From: Gammaproteobacteria bacterium
GTDB lineage: Bacteria; Pseudomonadota; Gammaproteobacteria; GRL18
Reading direction: 5' to 3'
Assembly (NCBI GenBank): GCA_016744995.1
Contig: JADGDG010000001.1
Span: 908,011 to 972,010 of the forward strand
Length of the DNA stretch: 64,000 nucleotides
The translations under genes were made by a program, and so were the position numbers. Each line of letters begins with the position of its first letter. Position 1 is the stretch's first letter. The notes under the pieces were generated by a model, which searched no databases, was not told where the DNA came from, and was given only the letters and a program-made list of their open reading frames with translations. Below, in pieces: positions 46,518-54,710 of this stretch.

Positions 46518-47081
46518 ATGAAAGAAGAAGAGTTAGTAAATTATTTCCAAGGTTTGAATATACCTAAAAAACTCTTAGCCTTATTAAAATTCAATAATGA
46601 AATTGCACAAAAAGAATATTTTTCTGATGGTTTTGAGTTTTCGTTAGATAAAGAAAAAATTGGTTTGAAGACTTATTCCACTGATGAGTCGTTTCTAAAC
46701 TCAATTTATGAATTTGCAAACGCAGATGGTACGGGTTCTTCATACGGTTTGTGGTTAAAGGACGACAGTAGCAATCTTGAGGAGTCACCTATTGTGGTTT
46801 TTGGTAGTGAAGGTGGTTTTCACGTTGTTGCCAAAAACTTCGATGAGCTACTTCAACTTTTAACCTTCGATAGTGAACCAATGGTTGATTGGGATGAAGT
46901 TTCTTTTTGCAAAGATCTCGACGATTTTGAACCAAGCAGTAAGAGTAATGAATATAGATATTGGCTTAAAAAAGAGTTTTCTATTGATCCAATCATTAGT
47001 CCAGATCCAATTATTGAGAATGCTCAAAATGAACACAAAGATTCATTCAATAATTGGGTCGGCAAATTCTATGAAGATTAA
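46518..47081 (+). CDS. SUKH/SMI1-like protein, cassette-borne
   Basis: A 187-residue acidic cytoplasmic protein. The segment EFANADGTGSSYGLWL, then PIVVFGSEGGFHVVAKNFDELLQLL and PMVDWDE has the strand order and the W/G-x-x-x-G-x-x-x-V-V-A-x-x-F-x-E-F-L pattern of SUKH (SMI1/KNR4-like) proteins, many of which are immunity proteins against polymorphic toxins. The match is to the pattern only and a role in immunity is inference. AAGGG precedes the start. It follows an attC site by 31 bases. Confidence 0.6.
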   Translation: MKEEELVNYFQGLNIPKKLLALLKFNNEIAQKEYFSDGFEFSLDKEKIGLKTYSTDESFLNSIYEFANADGTGSSYGLWLKDDSSNLEESPIVVFGSEGGFHVVAKNFDELLQLLTFDSEPMVDWDEVSFCKDLDDFEPSSKSNEYRYWLKKEFSIDPIISPDPIIENAQNEHKDSFNNWVGKFYED

Positions 47082-47089
47082 ATTCTACA

Positions 47090-47190
47090 ATTACATAACA
47101 AGAATTTGAATGAAATTATGGCTGTCCTGTAACAGCCCTTGTTTATACGTAATGCTGCGCAAACGTATAAATGCTAAGATGTTGTTAGGC
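47090..47190 (+). other. Composite: truncated attC, RAYT left terminus and 57-bp site S4
   Basis: An attC left arm start (TTACATAACAAGAATTTG, 47090-47107) is cut by a RAYT left terminus (GAATGAAATTATGGCTGTCC, 47108-47132), which is joined to site S4 (TTTATACGTAATGCTGCGC...GTATAAATGCTAAGATGTT, 47136-47190). Here S4 has no IS91-like end before it, and the left arm has lost its first bases. Confidence 0.65.
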
Positions 47191-47256
47191 ACAAAGAACA
47201 CGACACTGCACTGCACTGCACTTTGAAAACACATCGAATTTGGAGTTTATCTGTAA

Positions 47257-48612
47257 ATGGATAAAAAAAGAAACCGAAGATACTCAAGCATTAATAAGGA
47301 TGAGCTTGAAAAGAGTTTGAGGCTCCATAAATTGTGGCTTGATTCAGATGGAAAAGATGGAGAGAAAACAGTATTAAAAAGATGTGATCTGAGAAAAATA
47401 GATTTTCGTGGAAAAGATCTAAGAAAAATAGATGTCCGACAGTCTAATATGGCTTTTGCAAAACTCGATGGTGCAAATTTAGCGGGAGCTTCGATTGGTG
47501 ATGTAAATTTATTTAAAGCAAGCATGGAGGGCTGCAACCTTTCAGGTGCTAATGCGCCGAATAGCGATTTTTCTGGAGTGAATGCTAATGGAGCAAAATT
47601 TCAGGCAGCTAATCTAAGAGCTGCTAATTTTTCAAAATCACAACTAGAAGGTGCCGATTTTAATTCGGCCACACTAAACCAAGTGGATTTTAGAAATTCA
47701 GCATTAGACAGGGCTAACTTTCGAAAAGCAAAGTTAGAACATGCGAGGCTTAACAATTCTTTCTTAATTGGTGCTAACTTATCCAGAGCGACATTAATAA
47801 ATAGCAACTTCAGTTCAACCAATATTACTGGAGTAACTCTATATGAAAATCAATTAGATGGATGGGTAATTGATAATGTTATATGTGAGTATATTTATGC
47901 CAATGAGGAAAGAGATCTTAGAGTACCAAGTGATCGTAGCTTTGCATCTGACGAGTTTATAAATTTATTTAAGACACTTCCAACGATTGAATATCACTTT
48001 AGAAATGGATTTAGTCCAATAGATCCAATATTGCTTAGCAAGGTTATTCAAGTTATCAATGAAGAAGAACCAAGCATTGGAATTGAATTCCAAGAACTAA
48101 CAGCTAAGGGTTTGTTTCCTCGCGCTAGGTTCTCAGTTTCAAGTAAAGAAAAAGCTGATCTAGCAATAAAGGTGTTTACCGAGAAATACGAAGCATTAAA
48201 AGAACAAGTAGCAGATCGTGTATTAAATATTTCCATCAACAATTCCGGAGGAATTATGTCTATAGGAAAAATAAATATCAGTGGTGATTTAGTTAATGAA
48301 GGCATTATTGGTGATAACGGAACCGTTATTAATAGCGGAGATTCAGTCAAAATAGCTGCGGACAATTCAAGTTTTGACTACTCACAAAAGACTTTAATTT
48401 CATTAGCTGATGCAGTCACTAAAGTAGCATCAGAAAAAAATGTTGTTGATTCTACTGCGGACACTCTAAAAAACGAAATTCATGATTTTCCATCAAAAGG
48501 AATAAAAGCACTTTCCGAGTCAAGTGTAAAATGGATAAAGGACAATTCTGCAAGTTTAATAGCTAATGGCGGCAAAGAAGTAGCGGAAGTTATTACAAAC
48601 TTACTTACATAA
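47257..48612 (+). CDS. Pentapeptide-repeat protein with C-terminal effector-like region
   Basis: A 451-residue protein. Residues ~40-200 are pentapeptide repeats of the A(D/N)LXX type forming a right-handed quadrilateral helix (FAKLDGANLAGASIGDVNLF; FQAANLRAANFSKSQLEGADF). Residues ~205-330 form an alpha-beta domain also found after pentapeptide repeats elsewhere (FASDEFINLFKTLPTIEYHF; IGIEFQELTAKGLFPRARF). Residues ~335-451 contain ISGDLVNEGIIGDNGTVINSG, a short beta-repeat, and then an amphipathic helical tail. Cytoplasmic with no signal. It is the largest cassette gene in the window. Function unknown; pentapeptide proteins with such tails may act at membranes or in defence, which is speculation. 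Confidence 0.82.
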   Translation: MDKKRNRRYSSINKDELEKSLRLHKLWLDSDGKDGEKTVLKRCDLRKIDFRGKDLRKIDVRQSNMAFAKLDGANLAGASIGDVNLFKASMEGCNLSGANAPNSDFSGVNANGAKFQAANLRAANFSKSQLEGADFNSATLNQVDFRNSALDRANFRKAKLEHARLNNSFLIGANLSRATLINSNFSSTNITGVTLYENQLDGWVIDNVICEYIYANEERDLRVPSDRSFASDEFINLFKTLPTIEYHFRNGFSPIDPILLSKVIQVINEEEPSIGIEFQELTAKGLFPRARFSVSSKEKADLAIKVFTEKYEALKEQVADRVLNISINNSGGIMSIGKINISGDLVNEGIIGDNGTVINSGDSVKIAADNSSFDYSQKTLISLADAVTKVASEKNVVDSTADTLKNEIHDFPSKGIKALSESSVKWIKDNSASLIANGGKEVAEVITNLLT

Positions 48613-48616
48613 AAAA

Positions 48617-48687
48617 TGCCTAACAAAAGGAATTAACAGGCCACCCATAAAATGGGAAGGCCATAAAACAGGCCACCCACAAAATGA
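48617..48687 (+). other. attC start cut by RAYT right termini
   Basis: ATGCCTAACAAAAGG directly after the pentapeptide gene is a standard attC left core. From 48632 it is replaced by a RAYT right terminus (TTAACAGGCCACCCATAAAA) and a second, degenerate one (48668-48687). The rest of the attC was not found on the far side of the element. Confidence 0.65.
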
Positions 48688-50070
48688 GAAATTGAAAATC
48701 ACTAAAAAATTCAATTCACTTCAAAAAAGTGTAGCTGGCAATGAAATTATCTAAAAAATAAGGACAAATTAGGAAATAGAGATGTTAATGTGCTCAGGTA
48801 GAGATAAAATCTGACTGTCAGACAGGGGAAAGTCTGCATGGCTTTGCAAGGTAGACTAAACTCTAAAACATTATTGATTTTAAGTGGTGATGGGAATGGG
48901 ATGATTGCTTTTGAACAATTTCCGACAAGCATTGATCCCTCGAACCCAATGCTTTTTTTGTTTCTGGCAGAGTGATTTTAATTGTGCTTCAGGCCCAACA
49001 AAAGAATGAAAGCCTTTTGAATAGCCCTGAACTGTTTCCATCCAGGTATGTTCATCGAGTTGCAGTTTTTGTAAGATACCGGGTGTACTGGCATCAATCG
49101 AACCGCGCTTATCGTCTCTGACAACACGACCTGTCCAGTCAGCCAGTTCCAAATAATCTTTTAAAGCAAAGGCAATGCCGTCTTTTTTGAGAGAACTGCC
49201 AATAAATGATGACAGCCTGACAGTCGCGGTACTATTGGCTGTTTCTTTGACTTGCTCAATACGTTGCTTAATGGAAGTATGTTCCGAGGTTTCCAATGTT
49301 CGACAAATATCAGCTCTGATGGGATTTAAGTCTACGTAAATCATACAGCTGAGAATAGCTTGCTCATCCAGTAATGCCTGACATTTAAACCGTCCTTTAT
49401 TCACATGGATGTGATGTATGCTGGTTTTGCAGGACGCAAAAACCAGTCCCAGAAGCGACCAGTGCAATGGTCTTCGGCATTGGCCTGGCGAGCAATCGAC
49501 TCGTTTAAACAGCGCATGAACCAGCTGATATCCATAAGACGATGTCTAAAGACATCAATGATTTCTCGTGCTTTGTGTTGCTCGGCCTCAGAGTGGCATT
49601 CGCCATTAAAGTAGCGTTCAACCAGTACAGGGATTGAAAAAAGCTGTTCCCAGCGCTGTATGACTTGTTCATCACTCCAATCTAGGGCAAAGTGTTCATT
49701 GATTTTCAGGACTGTGTGGGTATGGTTTGACATAATGGCAAAGGCACAAACCTCAATGGCAAAAGTGTTTGAGAGTAAGGCAAGTCGCTCAATTATCCAT
49801 TGTTTACGATGACTGTAGTCTTTGTTGGCTGCTCTATCAATGCCGCAGAGAAATGTGCGTCGGACACAGCGGGAAATACAGTGGTAAAATGGGGTATCAG
49901 AAAGGCTGATTTGTTGTTTTCTTGGGATGGGCATTGATTAACTCCGTTTAATCATAATGAAAACTGAGTATATTCTTTATTTGTACAATAATCAAATTGT
50001 TTGTATTCGGATAGTTTGTTTTAGGGCTTTGTCTGCTCTATACTGGAATGAAATTATGACTGTCCTCTAA
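48632..50070 (-). mobile_element. RAYT element, copy 2 (inactivated)
   Basis: Same termini as copy 1, in reverse: right end at 48632-48656 and left end TTAGAGGACAGTCATAATTTC at 50045-50070. The coding part is about as long as in copy 1 but is interrupted by an insertion. The non-coding 3-prime part differs from copy 1 more than the fragment at 54.7 kb does, so this is an older or separately arrived copy. Confidence 0.8.
48880..49934 (-). pseudogene. RAYT transposase disrupted by a 49-bp insertion
   Basis: The N-terminal 165 codons match the transposase at 905 almost residue for residue, including IMSNHTHTVLKI, up to TGRFW. At about 49398-49446 an extra 49 bases containing the hairpin CTGGTTTT...CAAAACCAG shift the frame. 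The C-terminal half resumes at GRFKCQALLDEQAILSCM and runs to the stop, with a few more replacements than expected from a recent copy. The catalytic Tyr region (YVDLNPIRADIC) is in the second part, so the product is inactive. Confidence 0.85.
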
Positions 50071-50090
50071 CTCTGCTCTAACTCTCGTGA

Positions 50091-50456
50091 ATTATCAAGA
50101 CAGATGAACAGGCCGTTTATTTTCGCTGGAAGGATTATGCGGATAATGGTCGGCAAAAAATAATGAAACTGGATGGCGTGGAATTTCTTCGACGTTTCCT
50201 GATGCATGTCTTGCCCAGTGGTTTTATGCGCATTCGTCATTTTGGTTTTTTAGCGAATTGTGTCCACCAATTACGGGTTCAACTCTTACGACAGCTATTG
50301 AAACTCAGAGGTGTTGCATCAATTATCACTCATGATATCAAACCACCTGAGCCTGAGAGTGCCTCTTGTCTCTGCCCGTTCTGCCGCCAGTGTACGATGA
50401 AAAGACTCTATCAGATTTCATCATTAAAATATCGACGACAATCTTTAGCCCTATAG
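50091..50456 (+). pseudogene. C-terminal fragment of an IS91-family transposase
   Basis: About 120 codons in one frame: KTDEQAVYFRWKDYADNGRQ, MKLDGVEFLRRFLMHVLPSG, FMRIRHFGFLANCVHQLR, and the tail ASCLCPFCRQCTMKRLYQIS. This is the conserved C-terminal block of IS91/ISCR-type Y2 transposases. The catalytic HUH and tyrosine domain is missing; the fragment starts 20 bases after the RAYT copy 2 terminus. It is followed by the element's non-coding end and site S5. Confidence 0.85.
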
Positions 50457-50706
50457 TTCTCCAGCACAAAAGGCGTTAAATAGTGTTAAACAAAGCAACC
50501 TTACAGGTTGAGGGTCTATTATTGTTTGTTATGAAAAAAAAGAGTATATTAAAGTCTGTTAAGCCATGGAAATCACCCGGTTTCGGCTTCAATTAAGGTC
50601 TCATCCCACTCTGACAGAAGACTGAGTGTCATGAATCACCTTCTGCGGTTTGAATGTCAAAAAACAATTTCCATTAATAAGTCTACAGGCAAGCCACGCG
50701 GCATTG
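50457..50706 (+). mobile_element. IS91-like non-coding end
   Basis: From the transposase stop to site S5, including GTTAAACAAAGCAACCTTAC, AAGCCATGGAAATCACCCGG and GAATCACCTTCTGCGGTTTG. This copy shows the end still attached to transposase codons, which is the evidence that the repeat at 45.4 and 55.2 kb is the IS91-like end. Confidence 0.8.
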
Positions 50707-50762
50707 CACAACAGACATTTATACGTAATGCTGCGCACAACGTATAAATGCTAAGATGTTAT
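50707..50762 (+). other. 57-bp attC-like site S5, plus polarity
   Basis: ACAACAGACATTTATACG-TAATGCTGCGCACAA-CGTATAAATGCTAAGATGTTAT, identical over its core to S3. New cassette sequence begins after it. Confidence 0.75.
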
Positions 50763-50776
50763 ATTGAGTAATTATT

Positions 50777-51175
50777 ATGAGGATTCTGAATTGTTTTTTT
50801 ATAATAATAGTTGTTCTTTCTTCAGAATATGCTTTTTCAGATGAAAATATTGAAAGATATTTTTTAAATAATTATTATAATTACACAATGATTTTCACTC
50901 CAATGGAATTTATTCATGAATTAATCCATCAAGAGAGAATGTATTTTCAGAGCCTTATTGATGAGCAAGAGAAAACAAATAAATACTGGAAAAATGAAAC
51001 CTTAAAAGTGGAAAGAGCAATTGAACAGTTAAAGACTTTTGAGAAGGAAGGACGATCTGCGTAAGAAGCACTAGATAATTTGCCCACTTTTGGCAATCCT
51101 ATACATTTAAATAAATTTAAACCTAACCCATATGATGAAACAGATTTTTTTGATAACTTAAAAAAAAGTGATTGA
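50777..51175 (+). pseudogene. Secreted cassette protein with an in-frame stop
   Basis: Frame open from a signal peptide (MRILNCFFIIIVVLSSEYAF, cut near AFSDE) through a helical region (HELIHQERMYFQSLIDEQEK) to a TAA at 51062-51064, then in the same frame EALDNLPTFGNPIHLNKF to a second stop at 51173-51175 that lies 35 bases before an attC site. The codon position and continued sense suggest a point nonsense mutation of a 132-residue gene. The 95-residue product may still be made. Family unknown. Confidence 0.6.
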
Positions 51176-51209
51176 GTATAAATAATATTGTTCACTATAT
51201 ATACAATTC

Positions 51210-51337
51210 ATATAACCAAGTCATGCTCAGGGAAATTTTGGTCTTAGCGATTATTATAATATCGAGTTTTGGTTTGAACTTTAGTACAACAAATTAAATC
51301 TCTGGAAGACCAGAATTCCCGAGATGACAACGTTATA
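51210..51337 (+). other. attC-like site, long type A, plus polarity
   Basis: Left arm TATAACCAAGTCATGCTCAG plus AAATTTTGGTCTTAGCG; right arm GAAGACCAGAATTCCCGAGA then TGACAACGTTATAAG. Nearly the same as the minus-strand site at 5044-5160. Confidence 0.88.
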
Positions 51338-51783
51338 AGTGAATTGAAAATATATTTTATCATGCAAAAGTTAAAGTGTATTCTTTATTGTCAGAAGTTA
51401 CCGAAAGCTTTATACAAAAACTGACCATTGGTGAAAGAATTTATGGGGCATCATAATCCACATTGGTCATGTACTTTGTGGGACTGTGTAGCGAAAATTC
51501 TGGTCGCACACACCACAAGCATTATGAGTTTAAAGTTCATTCGTTCACATTATGGTAAGACTTCTTTCTGGCAATAGTAAAATAAGGCACTTACCTTGTG
51601 GGGCAGGAAACCAATATTTCACTGCATAACATAAAGTTGTAAGTTTAATCTTACGTATTCGTGTAAATGCCATTATTGTGAGTTTTTCATCAAAGTCCCA
51701 TCGTGCTATGCTCAAAGTTCATTATTTTTAATTAAGGTACGCTCATTGTCTGGTTCTAATTGTGTGCTAAACAAGAAGACTTT
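51338..51783 (+). other. Cassette without a recognisable gene
   Basis: 445 bp between two good attC sites. A short frame (about 50 codons near 51425-51580, with FMGHHNPHWSCTLWDC) is open, but its start is poor and I see no family. The remaining sequence has no codon-like structure. It may be a gene-less cassette, a small RNA cassette or a decayed gene. Confidence 0.5.
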
Positions 51784-51911
51784 TTATAACCAGGTACTGC
51801 AAAGTATCACAGGGACGTAGCAATTATCAAAATTTTGGAGAGTAACAAAAGGCTTTCCCTTTTAAGTGTGTTCACTGGAAGCCCCTGTGAACTTTGAGCA
51901 CAACGTTATGC
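51784..51911 (+). other. attC-like site, plus polarity
   Basis: Left arm TATAACCAGGTACTGCAAAG, TATCACAGGGACGTAGC; right arm GAAGCCCCTGTGAACTTTGA then GCACAACGTTATGC. About 128 bp. Confidence 0.85.
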
Positions 51912-51932
51912 AGAAAAAATATTGGAGAACAT

Positions 51933-52328
51933 GTGGAATCATTAACAGTAGTTACAGCTCATCCAGGTAAGCGGTTTCAAGGGCAATTTATTGATGGCAT
52001 AGTTACCTATTTTCTAGGATATCTATCGTTTTATATTTTAGGATTTTTTGTCGAAAAAGATATAGCAGGTTATACTGCTATTGCAATTGGTTTATTGTAT
52101 TTTTTGTTATCAGATTCATTGCCGGATGGGCAGAGCATTGGTAAACGGTTGTTAAATATACAGGTACTTAGTGAGAAATCAAAACAACCATGTTCATTGA
52201 TTCAATCATTCTTCAGAAATATTATTTTTCCATTAGGTATATTGGATTGGATATTTATCTTATTTGGCCCCAATCGTAGGTTGGGTGATTTTCTAGCATC
52301 AACAATAGTTGTGAAAAAATTTAAATAA
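51933..52328 (+). CDS. RDD family membrane protein, cassette-borne
   Basis: The GTG at 51933 is chosen because GGAG lies six bases before it and a longer frame would read into the attC core. About 131 residues. RDD signature: GKRFQGQFIDGIVTYFLGYL with the Arg and Asp in the first helix, a second helix pair near AIAIGLLYFLLSDSLPDG, GQSIGKRLLNIQVLSEKS and a last helix RNIIFPLGILDWIFILFGP ending GDFLASTIVVKK. RDD proteins are small polytopic membrane proteins, some linked to ion exchange; the role here is unknown. An attC site follows directly. Confidence 0.82.
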   Translation: MESLTVVTAHPGKRFQGQFIDGIVTYFLGYLSFYILGFFVEKDIAGYTAIAIGLLYFLLSDSLPDGQSIGKRLLNIQVLSEKSKQPCSLIQSFFRNIIFPLGILDWIFILFGPNRRLGDFLASTIVVKKFK

Positions 52329-52329
52329 T

Positions 52330-52389
52330 ATGCATAGCAAGGAGATCCATGGAAGGCAAAAAGACGCCCCATGATCTCGACGTTATAGC
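52330..52389 (+). other. Short attC-like site, type C, plus polarity
   Basis: GCATAGCAAGGAGATCCATG-GAAGGCAAAAAGACGCC-CCATGATCTCGACGTTATAGC, a 60-bp hairpin with arms GAGATCCATG/CATGATCTC. The centre AAAAAGACGCC recurs at 10300-10376. Confidence 0.75.
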
Positions 52390-52416
52390 TAAATATTAAT
52401 AATTTCGAGAAAATAA

Positions 52417-52722
52417 ATGGAAGATTTACCTTTTTTTATTTTTGCAATTTTTATAGCATTTTTTGCTTTTAAATTCTTTAGGCATGGTGGTTTTAAAGGT
52501 GCAATGTTTGGTTCTCGCATAACACAAACTGTTGGTCAAGTTGATGGTGTTGGTAAAAACTTAATGAACAATTCATTAAAGATACATAAATTAGATAACA
52601 AAACTATTGGCATTGAAATTGTTTCAAAAAGCATCCTTTCATATCAAATGACTCCAGTCACTTTGACAAAAAAAGATGCAAAAAAATTATCTGAAATTTT
52701 AATGTCAGTTACACAAGAGTAA
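52417..52722 (+). CDS. Small single-TM protein, cassette-borne
   Basis: A 101-residue protein: one N-terminal membrane helix (LPFFIFAIFIAFFAFKFF) followed by a Gly-rich linker and a soluble domain (NSLKIHKLDNKTIGIEIVSK; TLTKKDAKKLSEILMSVTQ). No family recognised. The domain after the helix looks like a small alpha-beta unit facing the cytoplasm. It is bounded by attC sites on both sides (52330 and 52746), a complete single-gene cassette. Confidence 0.7.
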   Translation: MEDLPFFIFAIFIAFFAFKFFRHGGFKGAMFGSRITQTVGQVDGVGKNLMNNSLKIHKLDNKTIGIEIVSKSILSYQMTPVTLTKKDAKKLSEILMSVTQE

Positions 52723-52745
52723 AAATCAGCATTATCACTGACCAT

Positions 52746-52875
52746 GCTATAACAAGGTGTCGCAATGTATCACCAGAGCTTAGCGACTAATCAAAATTTA
52801 GAGAATAACGAAAAAGTTTCCTTTTTCAATCTCTTCTCTGGAAGCTCTGGTGAAAATTGAACACAACGTTGAGGC
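52746..52875 (+). other. attC-like site, long type B, plus polarity
   Basis: Left arm GCTATAACAAGGTGTCGCAA then TATCACCAGAGCTTAGCG; right arm GAAGCTCTGGTGAAAATTGA then ACACAACGTTGAGGC. Matches the minus-strand site at 8050-8179. Confidence 0.85.
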
Positions 52876-53072
52876 TGTAGAATAACTCCGAATTAGTGTT
52901 TTTTGATTAAAATAACAATAATTGCACTTATTTATGGCGTAAGCATAAATAGCTTGATAGCCTGCATATGTAGACTATTGGTAATTACAAGTCAAGTATA
53001 ACGTTACGTTATTTTTTGTAAAGATTGGGTGAAAAATGGAAAGATTGAGTTATTCTACACCCTCGTTATATC
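52868..53072 (+). other. attC-like site, type D, directly after another attC
   Basis: Left arm GAGGCTGTAGAATAACTC (starting inside the end of the previous site) and right arm GAGTTATTCTACACCCTCGTTATA pair well, with about 165 bp between. The inner part has a further hairpin (CTTATTTATGGCG/CGTAAGCATAAATAG). No gene separates it from the preceding attC, so it is an empty or gene-less cassette. The same right arm occurs at 5787-5809. Confidence 0.7.
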
Positions 53073-53087
53073 AATAAGGAGAATAAT

Positions 53088-53684
53088 TTGAAATCAAGTA
53101 AATATATTTTAGTTTTCGGTTCTTTTGTATGTGGGGGAATAGTCTCAGCAGCGGGATTTAACTACTCAGAGACAGATGTTGTTGAAATACTCGCCACGGA
53201 ACGTTGTGTAAATTCGGTTGAACTAGAACTATCGGATGCGGAAAGAGAGAATAAGTTAACGTCTATTTTGGCTGAAAAAAACATTGCCTTTGAACGAACA
53301 AAGCTAAAAGAAGATCAGGAGCTGTATAAAAGTGAAGTAGCTCCGAAAGAAAGAATGAAATTAGGATTTGATGTAATACAAAAGGCACAAGTTTGCATAG
53401 AAAGCGCGAAATCCAAGTTGAGTAAATCTGATGATAACCACGATTATCATTACAGTGATGATGAATTCACGATAATTGGTGCTTATATGATATGTGCCAT
53501 GGGTAAAGTAGGAAATGATGAAAAGAAAATGAGAGAATATTTGGTGGATAATTTATCCAAGAAGGATATCAATTTTAACTTAGAAAACTTTCAAGAAGAT
53601 CAGAGTTATAGAAAATTATATACTGATTATCATAAGAAAAATGTATTAAAGGTAATGATATTATCCTCTGAGTGTAATTCTTGA
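53088..53684 (+). CDS. Secreted protein of unknown function, cassette-borne
   Basis: A 198-residue protein with a TTG start supported by a good AAGGAG site seven bases upstream. Signal peptide: SSKYILVFGSFVCGGIVSAA. Mature part is acidic and helical (SDAERENKLTSILAEKN; KERMKLGFDVIQKAQVCIES) with paired Cys (ERCVNSV, AQVCIES, YMICAMG, SSECNS). Probably periplasmic. No family recognised. After the stop, a RAYT right terminus takes the place where an attC would be expected. Confidence 0.72.
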   Translation: MKSSKYILVFGSFVCGGIVSAAGFNYSETDVVEILATERCVNSVELELSDAERENKLTSILAEKNIAFERTKLKEDQELYKSEVAPKERMKLGFDVIQKAQVCIESAKSKLSKSDDNHDYHYSDDEFTIIGAYMICAMGKVGNDEKKMREYLVDNLSKKDINFNLENFQEDQSYRKLYTDYHKKNVLKVMILSSECNS

Positions 53685-53689
53685 TACTA

Positions 53690-53970
53690 ATTAACAGGCC
53701 ACCCAGTGCACCGAGCTAAATCGGTAAGAAATTGGAGGTGAAAGCCCTCTATCTAGAAAGGGTTAGCTCCCTCGCTGGAACTCCGAGTCATGGGCTGTTA
53801 TTCGTAAGGGTAGAGGTTAAGCGTTGACAGGGAAAAGTATAGGCTCAGTATTGAGCTTCGAAATCAAAGTTAAGAACGCTGACCTTGTTGGACGTCTGCT
53901 GGATGTCTGGCTGCCAGCGGGAATATGTGATCGGGGAAGATGTAACCAAATAGACTGAGAGGTATCGAAC
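53690..53970 (+). ncRNA. RAYT terminus followed by a structured, GC-richer segment (possible group II intron 5-prime fragment)
   Basis: After a RAYT right terminus (TTAACAGGCCACCCA, 53690-53706) the sequence starts GTGCACCGAGC and contains ATTGGAGGTGAAAGCCCTCT, CTGGAACTCCGAGTCATGG and AAGCGTTGACAGGG. The GTG start and the GGAGGTGAAAGNCCTC stem recall the first domain of bacterial group II introns. No intron-encoded protein or domain V/VI hairpin was found. The assignment is from memory of the pattern and uncertain. The base composition differs clearly from the neighbouring cassettes. Confidence 0.3.
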
Positions 53971-54603
53971 ATGACTAGTAATGAGAAGCAACTGTTGGTG
54001 AATTTGATTGAGTCCATGAACCAGCAGTTGGAGCAACGTGAGAGGATCAGCAAGGCTCAAGCCAAACGTTCGCAAAACCTCATCCGCACTCGCCGTGAAA
54101 AAAATACTGCTGAGAATGAGCGTGATAAGAAAAAGATCATCCTTGTAGGCATCGCTGCGGCTATTCTGGGTGTCATCATGCTCAATTTCATCTTTGCCAT
54201 CTGGAAGGATATGGATGTTATGAGGGAAAAGATGATTGTCATGGGGAACCAGATGATCGTCATGAACACATATATGCAATACATGGAAGGAATGGCTGGA
54301 GATATAAACAAAATGCGACCTGCAATGGTTGAGATGAATGCGAGCATACAGACCATGGATCACAATTTTCAGTCAGTCACGAATAATATGGGAAGCATCG
54401 AAACAGTCATGGTCGATATGCAGCAACGTATGACTCCGGGAGTTGTTTCCATGTCTTACAACATGGCGGAAATGAATCAGAGCGTACGAAATATGAATGC
54501 TGATACCGCTGTGATGCGCACCGGCGTCAGTCGGATGGCAAACGATACGGGGGTCATGATGCAGCCATTCCGTACCATAAATCGTTTTAACCCCTGGGAT
54601 TGA
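53971..54603 (+). CDS. Methionine-rich single-TM coiled-coil protein
   Basis: A 210-residue protein: a charged cytoplasmic helix (LEQRERISKAQAKRSQNLIR), one membrane helix (IILVGIAAAILGVIMLNFIF), and a long extracytoplasmic helix with Met at nearly every fourth position (DMDVMREKMIVMGNQMIVMN; MVEMNASIQTMDHNFQSV; SVRNMNADTAVMRTGVSRM). Met is more than one residue in ten. The heptad spacing suggests a coiled-coil rod. Start ATG after GAGAGGTATCGAAC. GC and codon use differ from adjacent cassettes, and no attC flanks it, so it may have entered by another route. Function unknown; metal binding by Met is a possibility only. Confidence 0.75.
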   Translation: MTSNEKQLLVNLIESMNQQLEQRERISKAQAKRSQNLIRTRREKNTAENERDKKKIILVGIAAAILGVIMLNFIFAIWKDMDVMREKMIVMGNQMIVMNTYMQYMEGMAGDINKMRPAMVEMNASIQTMDHNFQSVTNNMGSIETVMVDMQQRMTPGVVSMSYNMAEMNQSVRNMNADTAVMRTGVSRMANDTGVMMQPFRTINRFNPWD

Positions 54604-54710
54604 TCTGTTGTACTGTCGGGCCGCATTCCGGCAATAGTCGATCATTGCGGCCGCAGCGTTTAACAGACTACACTTTTCGTATGAGAAATAGATAGCCATA
54701 GATTAATAGA

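Noticed and set aside
50163..50456. A complete 97-residue gene at the IS91-like remnant
   Set aside because: The frame is open upstream of the ATG to about 50091 and encodes the conserved transposase C-terminus, so it is a gene fragment rather than a small gene.
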